NCBI RefSeq assembly: GCF_020544405.1
Contig: NZ_CP065410.1
Span: forward strand, 3,782,001 to 3,846,000
Reading direction: 5' to 3'
Length of the DNA stretch: 64,000 nt
From: Pseudomonas sp. IAC-BECa141
Lineage (GTDB): Bacteria > Pseudomonadota > Gammaproteobacteria > Pseudomonadales > Pseudomonadaceae
Shown: one piece after another, positions 52,607 to 64,000 of the stretch
Layout of the letters: each line of letters starts with the position of its first letter
Position numbering within the stretch: position 1 is the stretch's first letter
The notes under the pieces: model-generated
Seen by the model: the letters and a program-made list of their open reading frames with translations, nothing else
Told to the model about the DNA's origin: nothing
The model's database searches: none
Translations under genes and position numbers: made by a program

Positions 52607-52990
52607 TTAACCGTCCTTCTCGATTTCACAGAGTAGCGGATGCTGGCTTTCCCTGGCGTACTGGTTGACCTGCATGGCCTTTGTCTCGGCGATGTCGCGG
52701 GTAAACACTCCACATACTGCCCGCCCTTCTGTGTGGACGGCCAGCATGACCTTGGTCGCCAGCTCGCGATTCAGGTTAAAAAACACCTCGAGCACTTCGA
52801 CGACGAAATCCATCGGTGTGTAGTCATCATTGAACAAAACCACCTTGTACATCGGCGGCGCCTGTAACGCGGGCTTTGCTTCCTGAACAGCAACGCCTGC
52901 CGAATCGTCGTCGTGCTCCTGTGGAAGATCCTTTTGGAGAAGCGGGCGATCCTGATTGAATGTTAGTCGAATCTGGCTGATTGCATGCAT
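52607..52990 (-). CDS. clpS: ATP-dependent Clp protease adaptor ClpS
   Basis: 127 residues. Flexible N-terminal tail (1-45), then the N-degron-binding core with [20 protein letters not shown] (Asn-Asp pair that holds the substrate amino terminus), [20 protein letters not shown] and [20 protein letters not shown]. It hands N-degron proteins made by Aat and Bpt to ClpA. Same operon as clpA. Confidence 0.97.
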   Translation of the reverse strand: MHAISQIRLTFNQDRPLLQKDLPQEHDDDSAGVAVQEAKPALQAPPMYKVVLFNDDYTPMDFVVEVLEVFFNLNRELATKVMLAVHTEGRAVCGVFTRDIAETKAMQVNQYARESQHPLLCEIEKDG

Positions 52991-53214
52991 GGAAAGAAAG
53001 GTTCGTCAGTTGTGCAAATACAGTGGTGGGGGCGGCTTGACACGTTTTCAACTCCGACTGCCCGGTCACCTTGACTATCGGGAAAACGGTGTTACAACCA
53101 ATAGAACCCACAGTGGGGAAAAAAGATCCGCGGAGTCAATCTTTTTAACGGATTCGACTGCGGATGAATTGGATGATACTCCAGCGATGGAGACTGTTGC
53201 AGAGGGATTTGAGC

Positions 53215-53496
53215 ATGGCTGTCGGCAAGGTGAAATGGTTCAACAATGCCAAGGGGTTCGGTTTCATCAACACCGACTCCCGCGAGGGGAAGGACGAGGA
53301 CGGCAAAGAGATCGATTTCTTTGCCCACTACTCCGCCATTGAAATGGACGGATACAAAACCCTCAAAGCCGGGCAAATCGTCAAATTCGAGATCGTGCAA
53401 GGGCCCAAAGGCCTGCATGCCACAAAAATTCAGAATGCCGACGCTGCAAAAGATGCCGCCTCGACCGCTGTTCAGCATCAGTCAGTGACCAGTTGA
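53215..53496 (+). CDS. cspD: Cold-shock domain protein CspD
   Basis: 93 residues from ATG 53215. Single cold-shock domain with RNP1 KGFGFI in [20 protein letters not shown] and RNP2-like [10 protein letters not shown], plus a C-terminal tail rich in Ala and Gln ([16 protein letters not shown]). CspD proteins bind single-stranded DNA and slow replication in stationary phase. Divergent from clpS with a 224-bp gap, the conserved arrangement. Confidence 0.95.
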   Translation: MAVGKVKWFNNAKGFGFINTDSREGKDEDGKEIDFFAHYSAIEMDGYKTLKAGQIVKFEIVQGPKGLHATKIQNADAAKDAASTAVQHQSVTS

Positions 53497-53522
53497 AGCA
53501 ACACGGACACCTGCCAGAAAGC

Positions 53523-53558
53523 AAACCGCCCGGCTCGATCACTCGAGCCGGGCGGTTT
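53523..53558. terminator. Bidirectional Rho-independent terminator (cspD / icd)
   Basis: AAACCGCCCGGCTCGA (53523-53538) and TCGAGCCGGGCGGTTT (53543-53558) are exact reverse complements with a 4-nt loop, between converging cspD and icd. Confidence 0.92.
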
Positions 53559-53574
53559 CGTTGCAGCTGCCTTT

Positions 53575-54831
53575 TTACATGTGCTTGACGATCGCCTCAC
53601 CGAAGCCCGAAGAAGATACCAGCGTGGCGCCTTCCATCAGACGTTCGAAGTCGTAGGTCACGGTTTTGGCCTTGATGGCGCCGTTGGTGCCCTTGATGAT
53701 CAGGTCGGCCGCCTCGGTCCAGCCCAGGTGGCGCAGCATCATCTCCGCCGACAGAATCACCGAGCCCGGGTTGACCTGGTCCTTGCCGGCATATTTCGGC
53801 GCAGTACCGTGGGTCGCCTCGAACATGGCCACGGTGTCGGACAGGTTGGCACCCGGCGCGATACCGATACCGCCCACTTCCGCCGCCAGGGCGTCGGACA
53901 GGTAGTCACCGTTGAGATTGAGGGTGGCGATCACGTCGTATTCGGCCGGACGCAGCAGGATCTGCTGAAGCATGGCGTCGGCAATGGCGTCCTTGACGAC
54001 GACTTCGCGGCCGGTTTTCGGGTTCTTGAACTTCATCCATGGGCCGCCATCCAGCAGCTCGGCGCCGAATTCTTCCTTCGCCACCTCGTAACCCCAGTCC
54101 TTGAAGGCACCTTCGGTGAATTTCATGATGTTGCCCTTGTGCACGATGGTCAGCGACTTGCGGTCGTTGTCCACCACGTACTGCAGGGCCTTGCGCACCA
54201 GACGCTTGGTGCCTTCCTTGGAAACAGGCTTGATGCCGATACCGCAATCCTGGTCGAAACGGATCTTGGTGACGCCCATTTCTTCTTTCAGGAACTTGAT
54301 GACCTTGGTGGCCTCAGGCGAGCCGGCCTTCCATTCGATACCGGCATAAATGTCTTCGGAGTTCTCGCGGAAAATCACCATGTCGACGTCGCCAGGCTTT
54401 TTAACCGGGCTTGGCACGCCGTCGAACCACACCACCGGACGCAGGCAGACATAGAGATCGAGCTGTTGACGCAGGGCAACGTTGAGGGAGCGGATACCAC
54501 CACCGACCGGAGTGGTCAGCGGGCCTTTGATGGAAACCACGTAATCCTTGACGGCGTCCAGGGTTTCCTGGGGCAGCCAGGTGTCCTGGTCATAAACCTG
54601 AGTTGCTTTTTCGCCAGCATAAACCTCCATCCAGGAAATCTTGCGCTTGCCCCCGTAGGCTTTTTCTACGGCAGCATCAACCACTTTGATCATCACAGGG
54701 CTGACGTCGACGCCAATGCCGTCACCTTCGATGAAGGGAATGATCGGGTTATCAGGGACATTGAGAGAATGGTCTGCATTGACGGTGATTTTGTCGCCGA
54801 CGGCTGGAACCTGAATCTTCTTGTAACCCAT
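53575..54831 (-). CDS. icd: NADP-dependent isocitrate dehydrogenase, homodimeric type
   Basis: 418 residues from ATG 54831 (GGAG upstream). Oxidative decarboxylation of isocitrate to 2-oxoglutarate in the TCA cycle. The phosphorylation/substrate loop [20 protein letters not shown] contains the Ser targeted by AceK in E. coli. NADP-site and metal residues lie in [18 protein letters not shown] and [19 protein letters not shown]. Divergent from the monomeric enzyme gene idh, 481 bp apart. Confidence 0.97.
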   Translation of the reverse strand: MGYKKIQVPAVGDKITVNADHSLNVPDNPIIPFIEGDGIGVDVSPVMIKVVDAAVEKAYGGKRKISWMEVYAGEKATQVYDQDTWLPQETLDAVKDYVVSIKGPLTTPVGGGIRSLNVALRQQLDLYVCLRPVVWFDGVPSPVKKPGDVDMVIFRENSEDIYAGIEWKAGSPEATKVIKFLKEEMGVTKIRFDQDCGIGIKPVSKEGTKRLVRKALQYVVDNDRKSLTIVHKGNIMKFTEGAFKDWGYEVAKEEFGAELLDGGPWMKFKNPKTGREVVVKDAIADAMLQQILLRPAEYDVIATLNLNGDYLSDALAAEVGGIGIAPGANLSDTVAMFEATHGTAPKYAGKDQVNPGSVILSAEMMLRHLGWTEAADLIIKGTNGAIKAKTVTYDFERLMEGATLVSSSGFGEAIVKHM

Positions 54832-57538
<2,707 letters not shown>

Positions 57539-57557
57539 GGTTGTAAAGGGAACTTCA

Positions 57558-57591
57558 CAAACCCCGGCCATGCGCCGGGGTTTGTTTTTTT
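57558..57591 (+). terminator. Rho-independent terminator of idh
   Basis: CAAACCCCGGC (57558-57568) pairs with GCCGGGGTTTG (57574-57584), followed by seven T. Confidence 0.95.
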
Positions 57592-57949
57592 CAAAAGGTT
57601 GAAATTTTGTTTTCGGTCTTACTTACCCCCCCGAGAATCGAGCGCCTTATTCCACATCGTCGCAATGGACGATCGCAAAAAAGCATAATCAACTGTCAAA
57701 GTTGACAGGTCACAAGACTCGAGCAAGCCACTAATCTCAGAACACTCGAAATAAAATATCTGCCACCTCACTCACGCTCCCGATAACACAAAACACCGAA
57801 ATAGCCGGCCGGCCATTACTCCGGAATCAATAATAAAAAACGAGCGAGTCGAATCAACACCTTGCATCCCCGATGCAGACATCCGAGCCCAACAAAAACT
57901 TTGAGAGACAACTTTTTCAGATACCTTTAAACCTCGCAAGGAGATAAAA
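57592..57949. other. AT-rich intergenic segment with one palindrome
   Basis: About 360 bp, clearly richer in A and T than the flanking core genes, with no supported ORF. CTGTCAA-AG-TTGACAG at 57693-57708 is a 7-bp-arm palindrome that may be a protein-binding site. It leads into the unknown secreted-protein gene at 57950 and looks like part of the same insertion. Confidence 0.5.
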
Positions 57950-58615
57950 ATGAAACCGTCGAGCCTACTCACCAGCTTTGCATTGGCCGCACTTATATCT
58001 TCAGCATCTGCCGACACTCTCTCATGGAATGACCCGGCAATCAGTGATGGACCATGCACTGACCCTCCCGCCCTCCAGGTCCCTATGCAACTCTTCAACA
58101 CTCTGAAAGGCCTGCCACAAGGTTTCAGAGTTTATTTACCTTTTGGAAATCAGGCGTATTACCGCTGGATCCATCAAAAAATAAATGGTGGCATGGCTGC
58201 GACAGACGAATCCCAGATTCTGGCAACCAAACCCCGGGTGACTTTCCCGGACTTGCTGGCACCCATATTTTGGGCAGTGGGAAAAGTTGATGTCTACGAT
58301 CACAACCCCGTCGATAAATGGTATTACGTACAAGCCATCCCCAAGAATCTCATCGCCACAGACTTGAGTGTCAACATTGTCAATCCAAGTCCAGGATCTG
58401 CGCCTTATGGATTTGGAGGCACGAACATTCCATCTCGGTATATTTGGGCGGACCCCTACGCACTTGTCGAGTGGCACTGCTTTGCGGGCAACGTTCAAGT
58501 CTTTAATGTAATTTCATTAATACCCGCACTTACGAACGAACAGATTTCAAAAATCTCGACTTTCCTGAAAAGTTATGGCTTTCAATCAAAAAACTTTATG
58601 AGCATGCCTTATTAA
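57950..58615 (+). CDS. Secreted protein of unknown function, atypical composition
   Basis: 221 residues with a clear signal peptide (MKPSSLLTSFALAALISSAS, cut near SSASA/DTLS) and AAGGAGA before the ATG. The mature part is rich in Pro, Tyr and Trp (LQVPMQLFNTLKGLPQGFRV, WYYVQAIPKNLIATDLSVNI) and has two Cys (in GPCTDPP and WHCFAG) that could form one disulfide. AT-rich codon use (TTA, ATA, AAA) contrasts with idh and nudJ, suggesting transfer. No family is recognised. It stands alone between conserved core genes. Confidence 0.82.
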   Translation: MKPSSLLTSFALAALISSASADTLSWNDPAISDGPCTDPPALQVPMQLFNTLKGLPQGFRVYLPFGNQAYYRWIHQKINGGMAATDESQILATKPRVTFPDLLAPIFWAVGKVDVYDHNPVDKWYYVQAIPKNLIATDLSVNIVNPSPGSAPYGFGGTNIPSRYIWADPYALVEWHCFAGNVQVFNVISLIPALTNEQISKISTFLKSYGFQSKNFMSMPY

Positions 58616-58692
58616 GCAGACTTGCATGAATCGGTTGAGGACTACGACGCCTTGTTGTTTACTTGCGCCCCTCCCCCGAGCAAGAGCAGTCC

Positions 58693-59139
58693 ATGAACTG
58701 GCAACCCCACATCACCGTCGCTACCATCGTCGAGGACAACGGTCGTTTCCTGATGGTCGAGGAACACAAGGCCGGGCGTAACGTGCTCAATCAGCCTGCC
58801 GGCCATCTGGATCCGGACGAAACCCTGATCGAAGCCGCCGTGCGCGAAACCCTCGAAGAAACCGGCTGGGATGTCGAACCCACCGCCGTGATCGGCATTT
58901 ATCTGTACACCGCACCGAGCAACGGCGTGACTTACCAACGCGTGTGCTTCAGCGCCAAAGCCGTCAAGCACCACCCGGATTATCAACTGGACGACGGCAT
59001 CGTCGGCGCCAAGTGGCTGACCCGCGACGAATTATTGGCCCAGCGCGATAACTGGCGCAGCGAGCTGATCATCCGTTGCATCGATGATTATCTGGCCGGC
59101 AATCGCTTCGGCCTCGAACTGATCCGCCCTTCCCTTTAG
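58693..59139 (+). CDS. nudJ: Nudix hydrolase, NudJ-type
   Basis: 148 residues from ATG 58693. A complete Nudix box, GHLDPDETLIEAAVRETLEE then TGW, fits G-x5-E-x7-R-E-U-x-E-E-x-G-U apart from Thr at the hydrophobic position. MNWQPHITVATIVEDNGRFL and LNQPAGHL match NudJ, which hydrolyses HMP-pyrophosphate and nucleoside di/triphosphates. It precedes mnmA by 59 bp, as in other Pseudomonas. Confidence 0.9.
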   Translation: MNWQPHITVATIVEDNGRFLMVEEHKAGRNVLNQPAGHLDPDETLIEAAVRETLEETGWDVEPTAVIGIYLYTAPSNGVTYQRVCFSAKAVKHHPDYQLDDGIVGAKWLTRDELLAQRDNWRSELIIRCIDDYLAGNRFGLELIRPSL

Positions 59140-59198
59140 CCTTGAGGGCGTGAGCCTGATAGAATCGCGTCCTTTTTCAAGACACTCATTGAATCCCT

Positions 59199-60323
59199 AT
59201 GCGTGATCCAGCCCCTTCTGACACATCCAAGAAGCGCGTCATTGTCGGCATGTCCGGCGGCGTGGACTCTTCCGTTTCCGCTCTCCTGCTGATCGAGCAG
59301 GGCTATGAAGTGGAAGGCCTGTTCATGAAGAACTGGGAAGAAGACGACGGAACGGAATACTGCACCGCCATGGACGACCTGGCGGATGCACAGGCCGTGT
59401 GCGACAAGATCGGTATCAAGCTGCACACCGCCAACTTCGCCGCCGAGTACTGGGACAACGTGTTCGAGCACTTCCTGGCCGAATACAAGGCCGGCCGCAC
59501 GCCGAACCCGGACATCCTGTGCAACCGCGAGATCAAGTTCAAGGCGTTCCTCGACTACGCCATGATGCTCGGCGCGGACCTGATCGCCACCGGTCACTAC
59601 GTGCGCCGCCGCGACATCGATGGCCGCACCGAACTGCTCAAGGGCCTGGATCCGAACAAGGATCAGAGCTACTTCCTGCACGCTGTCGGCGGTGAACAGA
59701 TCGCCAAGACCCTGTTCCCGGTCGGCGAGCTGGAAAAACCGGAAGTCCGTGCCATTGCCGAGAAATACGAGCTGGCGACCGCCAAGAAGAAGGATTCCAC
59801 CGGGATCTGCTTCATCGGCGAGCGCCGTTTCAGCGATTTCCTCAAGCAATACCTGCCGGCACAGCCGGGCGAGATCAAGACCACCGAAGGCGAAGTCATC
59901 GGCCGTCACCACGGCTTGATGTATCACACCATCGGCCAGCGCCAAGGCCTGGGCATCGGCGGACTGAAAGACGCTGGCGACGAGCCGTGGTACGTGCTGC
60001 GCAAGGATCTGGACACCAACGAGCTGATCGTCGGCCAGGGCAACAACCATCCGTGGCTGTTCTCCAGCGCCCTGCTCGCTTCGGAAATCTATTGGGTCAA
60101 CCCGATCGATCTGAGCCAGCCGCTGCGCCTGACTGCCAAGGTCCGTTATCGCCAGAGCGATCAGGCCTGCACCCTGGAAAAAACCGCAACCGGTTATCGC
60201 GCCGTGTTCGACGAGCCGCAACGCGCGGTCACGCCGGGCCAGTCGGTGGTGTTCTATGACGGAGAAATCTGCCTCGGTGGCGGCGTGATCGAAGTTGCCG
60301 AGCCGTGGAGCGGCCTGGCATGA
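59199..60323 (+). CDS. mnmA: tRNA-specific 2-thiouridylase MnmA
   Basis: 374 residues. Makes 2-thiouridine at position 34 of tRNA Lys, Glu and Gln, using sulfur from TusE. PP-loop [18 protein letters not shown] (about 14-31) binds ATP. The catalytic cysteines are in [14 protein letters not shown] and [11 protein letters not shown]. Target-recognition and beta-barrel domains complete the length. The stop overlaps hflD (ATGA). Confidence 0.97.
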
Positions 60324-60943
60324 GCCCGACTCAGGAGCAACTGACGGCGCTGGGCGGCGTGTTTCTCGCCGCCGTGCTGGTGGACCGGATCGCCAAGACC
60401 GGCCAGACCAACGAGGCCGGCCTGAGCTGCATGCTCGGCAGTCTGCTGGTTCGCGACCCGAAAGACACCCTGGATGTGTACGGCGGCGACGATATCAACC
60501 TGCGCGAAGGTTACCGCGCGCTGATCGGCGCCCTCGAGCGCGATCCGAGCACCTTGCAGCGCGAACCGCTGCGCTACGCGTTGTCGATGCTTGGCCTCGA
60601 GCGACAGCTGGCCAAACGCGACGACATGCTCGATGTGATCGGCAAGCGTTTGCCGCAGATCCAGTCGCAGGTCGAGCATTTCGGCCCGGCCCACGAAAAC
60701 GTGATCGCGGCCTGCGGCGCGCTGTATCAGGACACCCTGAGCACGTTGCGCCAACGCATTCAGGTGCACGGCGACATGCGCAATCTGCAGCAGCCGAGCA
60801 ATGCCTCGAAGATCCGCGCCCTGTTGCTCGCCGGCATTCGCTCGGCACGCCTGTGGCGTCAGCTCGGCGGTCATCGCTGGCAGTTGGTCGTGAGTCGGCG
60901 CAAGTTGCTCAAAGAGCTGTATCCGTTGATGCGCAGCGAGTAA
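60320..60943 (+). CDS. hflD: High-frequency lysogenization protein HflD homolog
   Basis: 207 residues from ATG 60320. All-helical: [60 protein letters not shown] and [19 protein letters not shown] match HflD. In E. coli it binds lambda CII at the membrane; its role in Pseudomonas is not established. Translationally coupled to mnmA. Confidence 0.95.
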
Positions 60944-60983
60944 ATCGCCGCGCAATAAAAGCCTTGTAGGCTGTAACGCGTAA

Positions 60984-62441
<1,458 letters not shown>

Positions 62442-62463
62442 TCGACTGCTTGACCCGTTTGAG

Positions 62464-62488
62464 ACGCCCGGCCGCGCCGGGCGTTTTT
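62464..62488 (+). terminator. Rho-independent terminator of purB
   Basis: ACGCCCGGC (62464-62472) pairs with GCCGGGCGT (62476-62484), followed by T run. Confidence 0.9.
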
Positions 62489-62527
62489 ATTCCCGTCTGA
62501 AAAATGCTTTTTTTCAATAGGTTACAT

Positions 62528-63703
62528 ATGAATCCCGATATTCCTCTTCAACTTCTGGGTGGTCTTACGGCGCGCGAATTCATGCGCGATTACTGGCAGA
62601 AAAAACCACTGCTGATCCGCCAGGCGATCCCTGATTTCGAAAGCCCGATCGACGCCGACGAACTCGCCGGCCTGGCCCTGGAAGAAGAAGTCGAATCGCG
62701 CCTGGTGATCGAGCACGGCGAGCGACCTTGGGAACTGCGTCGCGGCCCGTTCGCCGAAGACGAATTCAGCAAGCTGCCGGAGCGCGACTGGACCCTGCTG
62801 GTGCAAGCGGTCGATCAGTTCGTGCCGGAAGTCAGCGAGCTGCTGGAAAACTTCCGCTTCCTGCCGAGCTGGCGCGTCGACGACGTGATGATCAGCTTCG
62901 CCGCCCCGGGTGGCAGCGTCGGCCCGCATTTCGACAACTACGACGTGTTCCTGCTGCAAGGCCACGGCAAGCGCAACTGGAAAATCGGCCAGATGTGCGA
63001 TTCGGAAAGCCCGCTGCTGCAACACGCAGACCTGCGCATCCTCGCCGAATTCCACGAGACCGAAGAGTGGGTCCTGGAACCGGGCGACATGCTCTACCTG
63101 CCGCCGCGCCTGGCTCACTGCGGCGTTGCCGTCGATGACTGCATGACCTACTCGGTCGGCTTCCGCGCACCAAGCGCCGCTGAAGTACTGACCCACTTCA
63201 CCGACTTCCTCAGCCAGTTCCTGACTGACGAAGAGCGCTACACCGACGCCGACGCCAAACCGGTCAGCGACGATCCACATCAGATCCAGCACGATGCCCT
63301 CGATCGTCTGAAAGCGCTGCTCGCCGAGCACATGAGCGACGAACGCCTGTTGCTGACCTGGTTCGGCCAGTACATGACCGAGCCGCGCTATCCAGAGCTG
63401 GTGGTAGGCCCGGAAGAAGTCGAGGAAGAAGACCTTCTCGGTGCGCTCGAAGACGGCGCCATCCTGATCCGCAACCCGAGCGCGCGCCTGGCGTGGTCGG
63501 ACGTCGATGACGATCTGCTGCTGTTCGCCAGCGGCCAGAGCCGATACCTGCCGGGCAAGCTGCGTGAATTGCTGAAGCTGATCTGCTCCGCCGACGCCCT
63601 GCACACCGACAACCTTGGTGAGTGGCTGAGCGACGAAGACGGTCGCGGCCTGCTGTGCGAACTGGTCAAACAGGGCAGTCTGGGGTTCGCCGACGATGAA
63701 TAA
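62528..63703 (+). CDS. roxA: JmjC-type ribosomal protein oxygenase RoxA (YcfD)
   Basis: 391 residues from ATG 62528. A Fe(II)/2-oxoglutarate oxygenase that in E. coli hydroxylates an Arg of ribosomal protein L16. The iron ligands are H134 and D136 (GPHFDNYDVF) and H197 (RLAHCGV). LFxxDxW-like FMRDYWQKKPLLIRQ at the start and the helical dimerisation plus winged-helix C-terminus fit the family. It overlaps the following GNAT gene by 8 bp. Confidence 0.92.
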   Translation: MNPDIPLQLLGGLTAREFMRDYWQKKPLLIRQAIPDFESPIDADELAGLALEEEVESRLVIEHGERPWELRRGPFAEDEFSKLPERDWTLLVQAVDQFVPEVSELLENFRFLPSWRVDDVMISFAAPGGSVGPHFDNYDVFLLQGHGKRNWKIGQMCDSESPLLQHADLRILAEFHETEEWVLEPGDMLYLPPRLAHCGVAVDDCMTYSVGFRAPSAAEVLTHFTDFLSQFLTDEERYTDADAKPVSDDPHQIQHDALDRLKALLAEHMSDERLLLTWFGQYMTEPRYPELVVGPEEVEEEDLLGALEDGAILIRNPSARLAWSDVDDDLLLFASGQSRYLPGKLRELLKLICSADALHTDNLGEWLSDEDGRGLLCELVKQGSLGFADDE

Positions 63704-64000
63704 GATTCGCGTACGTGTTGCAGACTGGCAAAAGGACAACGCCGAGATCCGCCGCATTCGCGAAACGGTGTTCATTGCCGAACAATCGGTTCCACCCGAG
63801 CTTGAGTGGGACGCCGATGACGCCACGGCGGTGCATTTCCTGGCTTTCGAAGGCGACTTTCCGATCGGCACCGCCCGCCTTTTGCCCGACGGGCATGTTG
63901 GCCGGGTTTCGGTACTGAAGGACTGGCGCGGGCTGAAGGTCGGCGATGCGCTGATGCAAGCGGTGATTGCCGAAGCGGAAGCGCGTGGCTTGAAGCAGCA
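63696..64000 (+). CDS. GNAT family N-acetyltransferase (3' end outside window)
   Basis: The first 101 residues are visible, starting MNKIRVRVADWQKDNAEIRR. IRRIRETVFIAEQSVPPELE is typical of the ElaA-like/YjcF-type GNAT branch. The acetyl-CoA-binding loop is in VSVLKDWRGLKVGDALMQAV. The start lies inside the end of roxA, so the two genes are coupled. The acceptor may be guessed only from the neighbour (ribosome modification) and is unproven. Confidence 0.9.
   Translation, partial: MNKIRVRVADWQKDNAEIRRIRETVFIAEQSVPPELEWDADDATAVHFLAFEGDFPIGTARLLPDGHVGRVSVLKDWRGLKVGDALMQAVIAEAEARGLKQ

Overview
The window is chromosomal DNA from a Pseudomonas of the P. fluorescens group. This rests on the gene order cysG-serS-crcB-rarA-lolA-ftsK-aat-bpt-infA-clpA-clpS-cspD-icd-idh-nudJ-mnmA-hflD-purB-roxA, high GC, typical Pseudomonas protein sequences, and dispersed REP palindromes (GTGGGAGCGAGC and GTTCCCACGC types). 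I see no phage, plasmid, CRISPR array, IS element, rRNA or tRNA gene.

Bases 1 to about 36,000 are a mosaic of short accessory and metabolic units. In order: the end of an amine/opine-type FAD dehydrogenase operon; a membrane protein with a 24-codon companion gene; a two-component system; SRPBCC and SDR enzymes; a deletion remnant of a PLP dehydratase; a methyltransferase/HAD/receiver-protein cluster; a LuxR regulator facing a polyamine-binding protein (interrupted by one in-frame TGA) and a P1 peptidase; a strong candidate structured small RNA; a TetR/hotdog pair with a perfect operator; a MATE pump; a periplasmic chorismate mutase; a secreted protein made of ten 13-residue repeats; a MocR/DMT pair; an AraC/AhpD-like pair; a SulP transporter; several lipoproteins; gamma-glutamyltransferase; ogt; nudK; and a chitinase plus lytic polysaccharide monooxygenase (LPMO) operon that lacks signal peptides and has a perfect LexA-type box upstream.

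Bases 36,800 to 64,000 are mostly conserved core genome. tusDCBE (tRNA 2-thiouridine sulfur relay) is translationally chained to a ybiB-like gene, followed by a glutathionyl-hydroquinone reductase. Next is the minus-strand block ftsK-lolA-rarA-crcB-serS-cysG, then aat, bpt and infA. clpA is on the minus strand, facing infA; clpS is also on the minus strand, and cspD is divergent from it. Two NADP isocitrate dehydrogenases (icd and idh) are transcribed divergently, followed by nudJ, mnmA-hflD, purB and roxA. mnmA (tRNA thiolation) lies in the same window as its tus sulfur donors. bpt, clpS and clpA together supply N-degron tagging, recognition and unfolding.

Several loci look recently altered. 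cysG carries a one-base deletion in a G tract. The potF-like gene has a TGA at a conserved cysteine position. A PLP-dehydratase gene is reduced to its two ends. trxB, expected between ftsK and aat, is absent. An AT-rich segment with an unrecognised secreted protein sits between idh and nudJ. The first two could be sequencing errors and should be checked first.
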